Positions 26,530-35,465 of a DNA stretch of 64,000 bases are shown here, one piece after another. Source of the DNA: Aminipila butyrica (lineage in GTDB: Bacteria > Bacillota > Clostridia > Peptostreptococcales > Anaerovoracaceae). Both the position numbers and the translations under genes were made by a program. The notes under the pieces were generated by a model. The model saw only the letters and a list, made by a program, of their open reading frames with translations, searched no databases and was not told the origin of the DNA. The DNA lies in NCBI RefSeq assembly GCF_010669305.1, contig NZ_CP048649.1:2480001-2544000 (forward strand), read 5' to 3'. Each line of letters opens with the position of its first letter. Position 1 is the first letter of the stretch.

Positions 26530-26814
26530 TTATAGGTTGTTGTTTTTTACTGTACCGTCATCATTCAGCGCGCCATCACTGGTCACTAAATCTCTGGCGG
26601 CATCTCCCGTATCATCTACAGCTTTCTCCACATCGTTTCCAGCTTTGTCTACAACGCCATTATCATTTACCGTTCCATTGTTATCCGTCACGGGATTTGG
26701 CGTGTTGGTATCTGGATCCAATGAGGTGCCGTTGTTACTGCAGGCTGCAAAAGCCATCAACACGACAACCAATAAAAGTCCTAGAAAAATTCGTCTTTTT
26801 CTCAACTGTTTCAA
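26530..26814 (-). CDS. Small lipoprotein, function unknown
   Basis: A 94-residue secreted protein. The signal peptide KRRIFLGLLLVVVLMAFAAC ends in a lipobox with cysteine at about residue 25. The mature part is low in complexity and rich in Asn, Asp, Thr and Gly (repeated DNNGTV/DDGTV units), so it is probably an unstructured surface lipoprotein. GAGGAG lies upstream of the ATG. I recognise no domain. Confidence 0.7.
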   Translation of the reverse strand: MKQLRKRRIFLGLLLVVVLMAFAACSNNGTSLDPDTNTPNPVTDNNGTVNDNGVVDKAGNDVEKAVDDTGDAARDLVTSDGALNDDGTVKNNNL

Positions 26815-26931
26815 CTCCTCTCTTTTTTCTCAATCTTAGTATGAACCGAACAACATTTTTTACTCGGGTTAAAACAGTAATTTTAAAGTTAAAATTAAAC
26901 AATTTGTTTTTATCAAAAAAAGACAAAAAAT

Positions 26932-27009
26932 TATAAAGGAGGAAGTCCCTTATACCATTCCCTGTGTATTGAATATGGGATAGTACAGTTGCGGGATTCC
27001 GCCTTTATA
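26932..27009. other. Long structured RNA or terminator element after ilvE
   Basis: TATAAAGG-A-GGAA-G-TCCC (26932-26949) pairs with GGGA-TTCC-G-CCTTTATA (26993-27009), leaving one mismatch and one bulge. The interior (26950-26992) can form a second hairpin of TAC/GTA, AT/AT and CCC/GGG. On the minus strand it is followed by T-rich sequence, so it could end ilvE transcripts. Confidence 0.5.
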
Positions 27010-27046
27010 TTTTGTGCAGTATATTTTATTTTCGTTCAAACTGTTT

Positions 27047-28114
27047 TTAAACTTCTACGGTCCACCCCATCTTGTCTTCGACTTCACCAATCTGCAAGCC
27101 GTAGAGTTCATCATAAAGCCGTTGAGACAGCTCACCGATCTCTCCGTTATTGATGGTGATTTTCTCTCCCTTCCAAGAAAGTTCTCCGACCGGAGAGATA
27201 ACGGCCGCCGTACCGGAGGCGAACATCTCTACCAGCTCGCCGGCCTCTCCTGCTGCAAAGACTTCATCAATAGTCATGCGGCGCTCAGATACTTTTATGC
27301 CCCACTGCTTTAACAAATTAATAACAGAATCTCTCGTAATACCTGGCAGGATGGTGCCTGTCAGAGGGGCTGTCACTACTTCGTCTCCTATTCTAAAGAA
27401 GGCATTGGAGGTACCAATCTCTTCCACATATTTTCGCTCCACGCCGTCCAGCCACAGCACCTGCTCATAGCCATTCTGATGAGCCTTCTCCTGGGACTTT
27501 AGACCAGCAGCATAATTCCCGCCAATCTTTGCCGCACCAGTGCCACCCGGCGTAGCCCGCACAAATTCGTCTTCTACATAAATCTTTGTCGGTGCCAGAC
27601 CACCTTCATAGTAAGGACCGACTGGACTGAGGATGACCATGAAGAGGAAGTGGTTTGCCGGGCGTACTCCCAGAAAAGCTTCATCAGCAATGATGAAAGG
27701 ACGAATATATAGAGAGGTTCCCTTTTTGTTTGGAATCCAGTCCTGGTCTACCTTGACTACCGCCTTAATAGCCTCCACAAACAATTCTTCGTCGATGTGT
27801 GGAATGCACATGCGCTCATTGGTATTGGTGGTCCGCTTAGCATTCATATCCGGCCTAAACAGTAAAACTCTGCCATCCTTGGAGCGATAGGCTTTTAACC
27901 CTTCGAACATCTCCTGGGCATAATGAAACACAGCGGCAGCAGGATCTAGCTGTAAGGGCGCATAAGGCTGCACACGTCCGTTATGCCAGCCATTCTCCGA
28001 ACTGTATTCCATAATGAACATGTGGTCGGTGAAGAGCTGGCCAAAGCGCAGAGTATCCGGGTTTGGTTTCTCCTTCGGGCTAGCAGTTTTGATTACTGGA
28101 AAATCATATTTCAT
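27047..28114 (-). CDS. ilvE: Branched-chain-amino-acid aminotransferase
   Basis: A 355-residue fold-type IV PLP enzyme of the long (eukaryotic/BcaT II) form. The PLP lysine lies in EVGTSN-upstream LWLDGVERKYVEEIGTSN context, with the conserved GTAAVISPVGEL near the C-terminus. It transfers the amino group between glutamate and Leu, Ile or Val, the last step of their synthesis. I start it at the ATG at 28114 behind GAGAGGAAGG; the preceding 39 in-frame codons include the promoter. It has its own promoter and stands between hppA and a lipoprotein gene. CodY control is plausible but I found no good box. Confidence 0.93.
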   Translation of the reverse strand: MKYDFPVIKTASPKEKPNPDTLRFGQLFTDHMFIMEYSSENGWHNGRVQPYAPLQLDPAAAVFHYAQEMFEGLKAYRSKDGRVLLFRPDMNAKRTTNTNERMCIPHIDEELFVEAIKAVVKVDQDWIPNKKGTSLYIRPFIIADEAFLGVRPANHFLFMVILSPVGPYYEGGLAPTKIYVEDEFVRATPGGTGAAKIGGNYAAGLKSQEKAHQNGYEQVLWLDGVERKYVEEIGTSNAFFRIGDEVVTAPLTGTILPGITRDSVINLLKQWGIKVSERRMTIDEVFAAGEAGELVEMFASGTAAVISPVGELSWKGEKITINNGEIGELSQRLYDELYGLQIGEVEDKMGWTVEV

Positions 28115-28177
28115 GGCGAACCTTCCTCTCTTATCTTCCTCTATAAATAAATTCCATTCGTTGTTTATTACAACAAT

Positions 28178-28206
28178 ATAATACCTCTTCTCTTTCAACA
28201 TGTCAA
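28178..28206 (-). promoter_or_regulatory. ilvE: Promoter of ilvE
   Basis: TTGACA (28201-28206) and TATTAT (28178-28183) are 17 bp apart, with a 65-bp leader. Confidence 0.85.
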
Positions 28207-28324
28207 CAGTATTTATTGTTTTTAACAACAAGTTTTATGCTAATTATTTGTTTTTACTTACAACTATTTTTAAATATTTTCATTTAATGGTATCATTTAG
28301 CTCCGATTTTCCTATTTCTCCCAC

Positions 28325-28358
28325 AAAAAATACCGCTTCAAAAGAAACGGTATTTTTT
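28325..28358 (-). terminator. Terminator of hppA
   Basis: AAAAAATACCG and CGGTATTTTTT form an 11-bp stem with A and T tracts on both sides. Confidence 0.85.
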
Positions 28359-28373
28359 ACGTAAAAATGAAAT

Positions 28374-30380
28374 CTAAAGTAAGCCGCCTACTGCCGCAAA
28401 CAGCGGCGCAAAGACTAGAGAAACGATGGCCATGCACTTGATAAAAATATTGAGCGCAGGCCCTGAGGCATCCTTTAATGGATCGCCTACTCCATCTCCA
28501 ACTACAGCTGCCTTGTGGGCCTCAGAACCCTTGCCACCAAAATGGCCTTTTTCAATATATTTCTTCGCATTTTTCAATGCGCTTCCGGTATTGGTCAACA
28601 TCATAGCCAACAGCATACCCGCAGGCAGCACGCCCATAAGCATAGCCCCCAGGATTTCCGGTCCGAAAACAAGACCTACCACCAAAGGCGTTGCAATGGC
28701 CATCACCCCTGGTGCTACCATTTCCTTCAAAGCCCCCTTGGCGGAAATATCCACACAAGTCGCATAGTCCGGCTGAGAGGAACCCTCTAGGATACCCTCG
28801 TCCAGATTGAACTGCCGCCGTACTTCCTCTACCATGAGCTTAGCCGCACGTTCTACTGAACCTACGGTCAACGCTGCAAACAAGAAAGGAAGCATAGCCC
28901 CTACAAAAATAGCCATCACCACCATCGGGTTCAGCAGACTGAGCCCCTTTATACCCACTACTTGCACATACGCTAGGAAAAGTGTCAAAGCAGTCATGGC
29001 CGCAGCGCCCATGGCAAAACCCTGGCTTGCTGCTGCCGTCTTATTGCCCACGGTGTCCAAGGCTTCTGTTACCTCTCGAACCTCCTCCGGCAGACCGCTC
29101 ATCTCCGCAATGCCGCTAGCATTGTCTGCCACTGGCCCATACACCGCCACAGCAGCAGTCACCGCCACCGTAGACAATAGGCCTACGCCAAAGAGACCGA
29201 TACCGTATAGGTCTCCAAACTGAAAAGCCGCATAGCCGCCTATAGCAATCGTGGCCAGCGGCCATACTGTAGATAGCAGTCCTGTGCCCAACGCAGAAAT
29301 AATAGCAGTGGCTACGCCTGTACCCGCCTGCTCTGCTATATGCTGCACATGCTTGTAGTCGCTAGATGTGTAGTATTCCGTAATCTTACTGATGAGAATG
29401 CCTACCAACAAGCCAGCACCGACTGCCACTGCCCAACGGAAACCGCCCAACAGAACCTTTGAGAGAATGCAGGCGGCTACTGCCATAATCACGCTGGCAA
29501 TATAAATGCCCAAATTCAGGCCCTGAGCCGGATTGCCTTGTTCCCGGCTGCGGACAAAGAGAATGCCCACCATAGAGGCCACAATCCCCGCCGCTGCCAG
29601 CAGCAGCGGAAAAGCAACCCCTGCCATATGGCTGAAGCCTACGCCAGAGCCGGAAGCTACTGCCAGCACCATAGCTGCAATAATCGTCCCCACATAAGAT
29701 TCAAAGAGGTCAGCCCCCATGCCCATCACATCGCCGACATTATCGCCGACATGGTCTGCGATGACTGCTGGATTGCGAAAATCATCTTCCGGCATACCGG
29801 CTTCCAGCTTGCCCACCAAATCAGCACCTACATCCGCCGACTTCGTATAGATGCCTCCACCGATGCGCCCGAAAAGTGCAATCGTGGAGGCCCCCATACC
29901 AAAAGCCGCCACGCACTGCAAGGCGGTAGCCAGATTAACGGCCACAAAGGCGGCACTGAGACCTAAAAGCCCCATCCCAGCCACGCAGAGCCCTACGGCA
30001 GAGCCAGAGCGAAAAGCAACCTTAAAAGCCTTGCTCAAACCCGAAGACAGCGCTCCATTAGCTGCACGTACATTGCCCTTGGTAGCTGTTCGCATACCGC
30101 AATAACCTACCAACGCCGAAAGCACGACGCCTCCTGCATATAAAATAGCCGAAGCCCAATTTACCAAAAATCCCGTCAAAAGAACCAGCGCCACCAACAC
30201 GGCCGCCATAGCCCGATATTCTCTCTTTAAAAAAGTCATAGCACCTTCTCGAATATAGGCTGCCACGTCTTTCATCTGGTCGCTGCCCTCCCGAACCCGG
30301 TTGACCCAAGCCGTCATGGCATAAGCGAAGACCAGGGCCAGGACCGCTGTCGCAATAGCTGCTAGAGCGAAAATACGCAT
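28374..30380 (-). CDS. hppA: Membrane-bound, ion-pumping pyrophosphatase
   Basis: A 668-residue pump with about 16 membrane segments that couples pyrophosphate hydrolysis to export of protons and/or sodium. The substrate site shows KSADVGADLVGKLEAGMPEDD and DNVGDVMGMGADLFESYVG, split across two helices. GNKTAAASQGF has alanine where potassium-independent enzymes carry lysine, so this is a potassium-dependent type; the exported ion cannot be told. The ATG at 30380 follows AAGGAGGGGG. The stop is TAG. The gene follows secG and the glycolytic operon, separated by a hairpin. Confidence 0.95.
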   Translation of the reverse strand: MRIFALAAIATAVLALVFAYAMTAWVNRVREGSDQMKDVAAYIREGAMTFLKREYRAMAAVLVALVLLTGFLVNWASAILYAGGVVLSALVGYCGMRTATKGNVRAANGALSSGLSKAFKVAFRSGSAVGLCVAGMGLLGLSAAFVAVNLATALQCVAAFGMGASTIALFGRIGGGIYTKSADVGADLVGKLEAGMPEDDFRNPAVIADHVGDNVGDVMGMGADLFESYVGTIIAAMVLAVASGSGVGFSHMAGVAFPLLLAAAGIVASMVGILFVRSREQGNPAQGLNLGIYIASVIMAVAACILSKVLLGGFRWAVAVGAGLLVGILISKITEYYTSSDYKHVQHIAEQAGTGVATAIISALGTGLLSTVWPLATIAIGGYAAFQFGDLYGIGLFGVGLLSTVAVTAAVAVYGPVADNASGIAEMSGLPEEVREVTEALDTVGNKTAAASQGFAMGAAAMTALTLFLAYVQVVGIKGLSLLNPMVVMAIFVGAMLPFLFAALTVGSVERAAKLMVEEVRRQFNLDEGILEGSSQPDYATCVDISAKGALKEMVAPGVMAIATPLVVGLVFGPEILGAMLMGVLPAGMLLAMMLTNTGSALKNAKKYIEKGHFGGKGSEAHKAAVVGDGVGDPLKDASGPALNIFIKCMAIVSLVFAPLFAAVGGLL

Positions 30381-30404
30381 TGATCTTTCCCCCTCCTTAA
30401 AAGA

Positions 30405-30437
30405 CATTTAAGAGGCGTCTTCGACACCTCTTAAATG
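30405..30437 (-). terminator. Hairpin between secG and hppA
   Basis: CATTTAAGAGG and CCTCTTAAATG form an 11-bp stem, extended inside by GTC/GAC around a GAA loop. The T tract is short, so it may only partly end secG transcripts. Confidence 0.55.
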
Positions 30438-30495
30438 TAAGCAATATGTTCAATTTTTATAATAATCAAATATGCTAACGGCTGCACCCGATGAA

Positions 30496-30726
30496 TTATT
30501 CGATAGTGACTAATGCCAGTGAAATGATGATAAAACAAGCGGCCGCCACCGTAGTGATTTTGTTCAAAATAGCTTCATATCCCTTGCTCTTCTTTTTACC
30601 GAACAGCTGCTCTGCGCCGCCGCCGATGGAACCGGACAAGCCTGCACTGTTTCCAGACTGCAATAAAATGCTTGCAATCAGCACGATACTGGCAATCGCA
30701 AGTATGGCCATCAGAAATATTTTCAT
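30496..30726 (-). CDS. secG: Preprotein translocase subunit SecG
   Basis: A 76-residue membrane protein with two membrane segments (IFLMAILAIASIVLIASILLQ split at the N-terminus, and ITTVAAACFIIISLALVTI at the C-terminus). Between them lies GLSGSIGGGAEQLFGKKKSKG, the conserved cytoplasmic loop. SecG assists protein translocation through SecYEG. It has its own promoter just downstream of eno. Confidence 0.93.
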   Translation of the reverse strand: MKIFLMAILAIASIVLIASILLQSGNSAGLSGSIGGGAEQLFGKKKSKGYEAILNKITTVAAACFIIISLALVTIE

Positions 30727-30759
30727 CTCTACACCTCCTAATACATGATTAACTTCTAG

Positions 30760-30788
30760 AGTCTACCACATGTCCACTAAAAAATCAA
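30760..30788 (-). promoter_or_regulatory. secG: Promoter of secG
   Basis: TTGATT (30783-30788) and TAGACT (30760-30765) are 17 bp apart; AGGAGG lies before the ATG. Confidence 0.65.
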
Positions 30789-30825
30789 GAGTTTTTACGC
30801 GGTTTGGATACATGTCTATACAGAT

Positions 30826-30857
30826 AAAGCCGCAGGACTTTAACCTCCTGCGGCTTT
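30826..30857 (-). terminator. Terminator of eno
   Basis: AAAGCCGCAGGA and TCCTGCGGCTTT form a 12-bp stem with an 8-nt loop; the T tract on the minus strand is short. Confidence 0.7.
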
Positions 30858-30939
30858 GCTAATGTGGTTTCTACTTATATATCAGTTCCTTTTTCCTTTC
30901 AGCTTCTTTGTAAGGCGGGAACCGATATAATTTGCTCAA

Positions 30940-32232
30940 CTATGCTCGTAAATTGTAGAAAGCGGACAATCCAGCGTACTGGCCGGAAGTGTCTAAGGTC
31001 TCTTCAATCCGCAGCAGCTGATTGTATTTTGCAATCCGGTCTGTTCTGGATAGAGAACCGGTCTTAATCTGTCCAGCGTTGAGCCCCACCACGATGTCAG
31101 CGATGGTCACGTCTTCTGTCTCTCCGCTTCTGTGAGAAACGACGGCAGTGTATCCAGCTCTCTTAGCCATTTCAATGGCATCAAAGGTTTCCGTCAAAGT
31201 ACCAATTTGATTAACCTTGATGAGGATTGAGTTGGCGATACCTTCCTGAATACCTCTGGCCAGCCGCTCGGTGTTGGTAACGAACAGATCATCTCCCACC
31301 AGCTGCAACTTCTGACCCAGCCGTTCAGTCAACAGCTTCCAGCCTGCCCAGTCATCCTCTGCCAAGCCATCTTCTATTGAGATAATTGGATATTTAGCTG
31401 CTAGCATCTCGTAGTAAGCCACCATCTCCTCTGCCGTTCTGGTAACCCCTTCTCCTGTCAAGTTGTAAGCCTTAGTCTTTTCATCATAAAATTCACTGGC
31501 AGCTACATCCAGCGCAATTTTAATTTCTTCTCCTGGCTTATATCCAGCCTTCTCAATAGCTTCCAGAATAACCTGAATGGCCTCTTCGTTGGTAGTCAAA
31601 TTAGGAGCAAAACCGCCTTCATCTCCTACCGCTGTGTTTAACCCTTTTCCTTTCAGAACAGCTTTCAAGCTGTGGAACACTTCTGCACCCATGCGCAGGG
31701 CTTCCCGAAAGCTAGGTGCTCCCACCGGCATAATCATGAATTCCTGAATATCCACCGTGTTGTCCGCATGAGAACCACCATTTAAGATGTTCATCATTGG
31801 TGTCGGCAGAGTCTTTCCATTCACGCCTCCCAGGTATTGGAACAACGGCAAACCCAGGCTGTTTGCTGCTGCATCCGCAGCGGCCATAGACACACCTAGG
31901 ATGGCGTTAGCGCCCAACCGACCTTTATTTGGTGTACCATCCAACTCAATCAGCAGCTTGTCCAGTCCTACCTGGTCCAGTACGTTGTAACCGATGATCT
32001 CATCAGCAATGATGCTGTTGACATTCTCTACCGCCTTCAAAGTCCCTTTTCCTAAATACCGAGCCTTATCCCCGTCTCTCAGCTCTACAGCCTCATGAAC
32101 ACCTGTAGATGCGCCGGAAGGAACGATAGACCGTCCCATACTCCCATCCTCCAAGTAAAGTTCCACTTCTACTGTTGGGTTTCCTCTGGAATCCAATACT
32201 TCCCGTGCGATTACATCTTCTATAAACGGCAT
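30940..32232 (-). CDS. eno: Enolase
   Basis: A 430-residue glycolytic enzyme that converts 2-phosphoglycerate to phosphoenolpyruvate. SGASTGVHEAVELRD, the metal-binding ALDVAASEFY, SIEDGLAEDDW and VNQIGTLTET, the catalytic-lysine strand, and SHRSGETED are all intact. It closes the gapA-pgk-tpiA-eno group. The stop is TAG; reading it as pyrrolysine would extend the protein by at least ten residues. Confidence 0.97.
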   Translation of the reverse strand: MPFIEDVIAREVLDSRGNPTVEVELYLEDGSMGRSIVPSGASTGVHEAVELRDGDKARYLGKGTLKAVENVNSIIADEIIGYNVLDQVGLDKLLIELDGTPNKGRLGANAILGVSMAAADAAANSLGLPLFQYLGGVNGKTLPTPMMNILNGGSHADNTVDIQEFMIMPVGAPSFREALRMGAEVFHSLKAVLKGKGLNTAVGDEGGFAPNLTTNEEAIQVILEAIEKAGYKPGEEIKIALDVAASEFYDEKTKAYNLTGEGVTRTAEEMVAYYEMLAAKYPIISIEDGLAEDDWAGWKLLTERLGQKLQLVGDDLFVTNTERLARGIQEGIANSILIKVNQIGTLTETFDAIEMAKRAGYTAVVSHRSGETEDVTIADIVVGLNAGQIKTGSLSRTDRIAKYNQLLRIEETLDTSGQYAGLSAFYNLRA

Positions 32233-32256
32233 AAATGCGTCCTCCTTTTTATCTAC

Positions 32257-33006
32257 TTAAAAATTTACGATTTGTATAAAGTCCTCTGGTACCAGACTGG
32301 CACCGCCTACCAAAGCTCCATCGATATCTCCCATGTTCAGGAGTTCGCTGGCGTTGGACGGCTTTACGCTGCCACCATAGAGAATCAGCACCTTGTCAGC
32401 CGCTTCCTCTCCATACAGATCCTCCACCACCTGACGGATAAACCCGCACATTTCGTCGGCCTGTTCTGGTTCAGCAGTCCGGCCTGTTCCGATGGCCCAT
32501 ACAGGTTCATACGCGACGATTAACGCCGCCGCCTGATCTGCATGAAGGCCCTGCATGCCTGCCTTCATCTGGGAACGAACCAAGTCAAAAGCTTGTCCTC
32601 CGTCTCGTTGTTCCAAACTTTCCCCTACACAGAGGATGGGGCGGATGCCTGAAGCGAAGGCCTGATGCAGCTTTTTGTTCACCATTTCATCCGTCTCCCC
32701 GAACAACTGCCGCCGTTCCGAATGGCCGATGATGCAGCAATCTACACCGATTTCCTTCAGCATGGCTGCTGAGATTTCTCCTGTAAAGGCCCCCTCTTCT
32801 GCAAAATGCAGGTTTTGGGCACCTACCTGAATATCCGTATCCTGAAAGGCTTCTTTCAAGGCCTCCAACTGAGTGAAAGGGGCACATACCGCCACCTGGA
32901 TATCTGAACTCACATATATTTTTTTAAATTCCGCCGCAAAGTCTTTAGCTTCTGCGGTAGTCTTAAACATCTTCCAATTCCCCGCTATCAGTGGTTTTCT
33001 AATCAT
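32257..33006 (-). CDS. tpiA: Triosephosphate isomerase
   Basis: A 249-residue TIM-barrel enzyme interconverting dihydroxyacetone phosphate and glyceraldehyde 3-phosphate. Active-site residues are in AGNWKMFK (Lys), IIGHSERR (His) and AYEPVWAIGTG (Glu), and LYGGSVKPSNA forms the phosphate-binding loop. I start it at the ATG at 33006 after GAGGAG; an upstream ATG at 33063 adds 19 unrelated residues. eno starts 24 bp downstream. Confidence 0.96.
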   Translation of the reverse strand: MIRKPLIAGNWKMFKTTAEAKDFAAEFKKIYVSSDIQVAVCAPFTQLEALKEAFQDTDIQVGAQNLHFAEEGAFTGEISAAMLKEIGVDCCIIGHSERRQLFGETDEMVNKKLHQAFASGIRPILCVGESLEQRDGGQAFDLVRSQMKAGMQGLHADQAAALIVAYEPVWAIGTGRTAEPEQADEMCGFIRQVVEDLYGEEAADKVLILYGGSVKPSNASELLNMGDIDGALVGGASLVPEDFIQIVNF

Positions 33007-33068
33007 GGTCTCCTCGCTTCCTCTTCTGACTGCCAGTCCCAGGGACTGCACCTGCGGCCCCATCCGGC

Positions 33069-33099
33069 ATCGGGAGCTATTTTAGAAATAGCTCCCGAT
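33069..33099 (-). other. Strong hairpin between pgk and tpiA
   Basis: A perfect 14-bp stem (ATCGGGAGCTATTT and its complement) with a three-base loop. No U tract follows on the minus strand, so it is more likely an mRNA processing or stability element than a terminator. Confidence 0.7.
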
Positions 33100-33122
33100 T
33101 TGCCAGTATGTTTACGGTTGTA

Positions 33123-34307
33123 CTACTTATCCTGCAAGCAGGCAATGCCCGGCAGTACCTTTCCTTCTAAAAATTCCAAGGAGGCCCCTCCGCCAGTGGA
33201 AATATGGGTCATCTGGTTCGCTAGGCCGAATTGTTCTACCGCAGCCGCTGAATCCCCACCGCCGATAACCGTAATCCCCTTGCAGACTGCCAAAGCTCTG
33301 GCTACTGCCAAAGTTCCCTCCGCAAAATTCGGCATTTCAAAGACCCCTACCGGGCCGTTCCAAATCACCGTCTCTGCCGTCTCAATCGCCGCTGCAAAGA
33401 GTGCCTGCGTCTTCGGACCAATATCCAGTCCCATTCGATCTGCTGGAATTCGGTCCATATCGCAGTAAGACCACTCCGAATCGTTAGCAAACTCTTTCGC
33501 TACCTTGATGTCCACCGGAAGAAGCAGCTTCACACCAGCCGCCTCGGCCTTTTTCAGCAGCTCTGCCGCCAAACCCACGTTGTCTGCATCCAAAATTGAT
33601 GTGCCGATTTCATAGCCCTGTGCCTTATAAAAGGTATAGGACATGCCTCCGCCGATGATGAGGGTGTCCACTTTTTTCAATAGATTCTCAATGACTAAAA
33701 TCTTATCGCCTACCTTGGCCCCGCCCATAATAGCTACAAAAGGCCGTTTGGGAGATTCCACCGCACTGCCTAAAAACTGTACTTCTTTTTCAATCAGGAA
33801 GCCAGAAACCGCTGGCAAATAATCTGCGATACCGGCTGTAGAGGAATGGGCCCGGTGAGCCGTACCAAAAGCGTCGTTGACAAAGATGTCACCCAAAGAA
33901 GCCAGTTCCTTGGAGAAGTCGGCACCGTTTTTGGTTTCTTCCTTGCGGAACCGCACGTTTTCCAGCAACATCACCTGTCCCGCTGTCAGACCAGCGGCCT
34001 TCTGACGAACCGCCTCATTGACCACCTCTGGCGCACTGATAAAGGCTACGTCCTTGGCAAGAAGCTGGCTGAGCCTGTCGGCCACTGGCTTTAAGGTGTA
34101 CTTCATGTCCCCTTGGCCTTCCGGTCTGCCCATATGAGACAGGAGGATGACCTTGGCTCCCTTGCTGATCAGATAATTGATGGTCGGCATTGCGGAAGTG
34201 ATGCGGATATCATCGGTGATGACTCCATCCTTCATCGGCACGTTAAAGTCACACCGTACTAGGACTTTCTTCCCAGAAACGTCTATATCTCTCACCGTTT
34301 TTTTCAT
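33123..34307 (-). CDS. pgk: Phosphoglycerate kinase
   Basis: A 394-residue glycolytic kinase. VRCDFNVPMKDG, LLSHMGRPEG, FVNDAFGTAHRAHSST and the C-terminal nucleotide site GGGDSAAAVEQFG are all present. It makes ATP from 1,3-bisphosphoglycerate. It lies between gapA and tpiA. The stop is TAG. Confidence 0.97.
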   Translation of the reverse strand: MKKTVRDIDVSGKKVLVRCDFNVPMKDGVITDDIRITSAMPTINYLISKGAKVILLSHMGRPEGQGDMKYTLKPVADRLSQLLAKDVAFISAPEVVNEAVRQKAAGLTAGQVMLLENVRFRKEETKNGADFSKELASLGDIFVNDAFGTAHRAHSSTAGIADYLPAVSGFLIEKEVQFLGSAVESPKRPFVAIMGGAKVGDKILVIENLLKKVDTLIIGGGMSYTFYKAQGYEIGTSILDADNVGLAAELLKKAEAAGVKLLLPVDIKVAKEFANDSEWSYCDMDRIPADRMGLDIGPKTQALFAAAIETAETVIWNGPVGVFEMPNFAEGTLAVARALAVCKGITVIGGGDSAAAVEQFGLANQMTHISTGGGASLEFLEGKVLPGIACLQDK

Positions 34308-34398
34308 GTTTAAATCTCCCTATCCATAATTTTTTGGCTGCCCTTTGAAAATTTCCGGCAAGCCTGCGGCGTTGCTGCTCCCTGCAGAAAAAAGGGTC

Positions 34399-35415
34399 TT
34401 AAGCCTGATCTACCTGGTACATATGTTGAATCAGCATGAGAATCTTGCTGGAATAGCCGTATTCATTGTCATAGAAGGCAATGAGCTTAACAAACTTTTC
34501 ATTGAGCATAATCCCTTCTCTGGCATCGAAGATGGAAGTATGAGGGTCTCCGATAAAGTCGCTGGATACCACCTCGTCGTCCACATATTCGACGATGCCC
34601 TTCATGGCGCCATCAGCAGCTTCCCGCACTTTTTTGCAGATGTCTACATATGTAGCCGGATTTTTCAGCTGCACGTTCAAATCGATAACAGATACGTCAG
34701 CTACCGGTACCCGGTAGGAGATGCCTGTCAGCTTTCCTTGAACCGATGGAATAACCAGACCTACCGCCTTAGCTGCACCTGTTGAAGAAGGAATAATGTT
34801 GCCGAAAGAAGAACGGCCTGTGCGCCAGTCCTTCATAGAACGGGCATCTACTACTTTCTGCTTGGCTGTAGCCGCATGAATGGTGGACATAAGGCCCTGC
34901 TCAATGCCCCAGTTGTCTTCCAGTACCTTCACCAGCGGTGCCAGGCAGTTGGTGGTGCAGGATGCGTTGGATACCACATGAATATCCTTGCCGTATTGAT
35001 CATGATTTACACCCATCACATAGGTCGGAGTCGCCTTGTCTTTAGCTGGAGCAGAAATAATAACCTTCTTCGCTCCGGCCTTAATATGCTTCATAGAGCT
35101 TTCCGTGGTTACATAAGCCCCTGTGGCCTCTACGATGTACTCTGCCCCGCATTCTCCCCAAGGAATATTTTCGGCATCACTTTCACTATATACGGGAACC
35201 TTTTTGCCGTTAATAATCAAGCCTTTCTCGTATACGTCCAGACTCTTTGGAAACCGTCCAAAGATGGTATCGTACCGGAGCATGTAGACCATATATTCCA
35301 GATCTGCATTTCGCACGTTAATACCGCAGATTTCGATGTCCTCAAAATCCATCGCTGCGCGTATAACCACCCGTCCGATACGACCGAACCCACTAATGCC
35401 AACTTTAATAGCCAT
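34399..35415 (-). CDS. gapA: Glyceraldehyde-3-phosphate dehydrogenase, type I
   Basis: A 338-residue NAD-dependent dehydrogenase. The Rossmann loop is GISGFGRIGR and the active-site cysteine is in SNASCTTNCLAPL. SSTGAAKAVG and YDNEYGYSS follow as expected. It opens the glycolytic group gapA-pgk-tpiA-eno. No CggR repressor gene is present; rpoN stands 50 bp upstream in the same direction. Confidence 0.96.
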   Translation of the reverse strand: MAIKVGISGFGRIGRVVIRAAMDFEDIEICGINVRNADLEYMVYMLRYDTIFGRFPKSLDVYEKGLIINGKKVPVYSESDAENIPWGECGAEYIVEATGAYVTTESSMKHIKAGAKKVIISAPAKDKATPTYVMGVNHDQYGKDIHVVSNASCTTNCLAPLVKVLEDNWGIEQGLMSTIHAATAKQKVVDARSMKDWRTGRSSFGNIIPSSTGAAKAVGLVIPSVQGKLTGISYRVPVADVSVIDLNVQLKNPATYVDICKKVREAADGAMKGIVEYVDDEVVSSDFIGDPHTSIFDAREGIMLNEKFVKLIAFYDNEYGYSSKILMLIQHMYQVDQA

Positions 35416-35465
35416 TTTCTTCTCCTTCCAGCAATCTCTGCTCTTTACATGTTAACTTTTATTTA

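Noticed and set aside
26932..27009. The structured element after ilvE as a tRNA-like gene
   Set aside because: The folding is one long stem with an inner hairpin and does not give a cloverleaf or a CTA anticodon.
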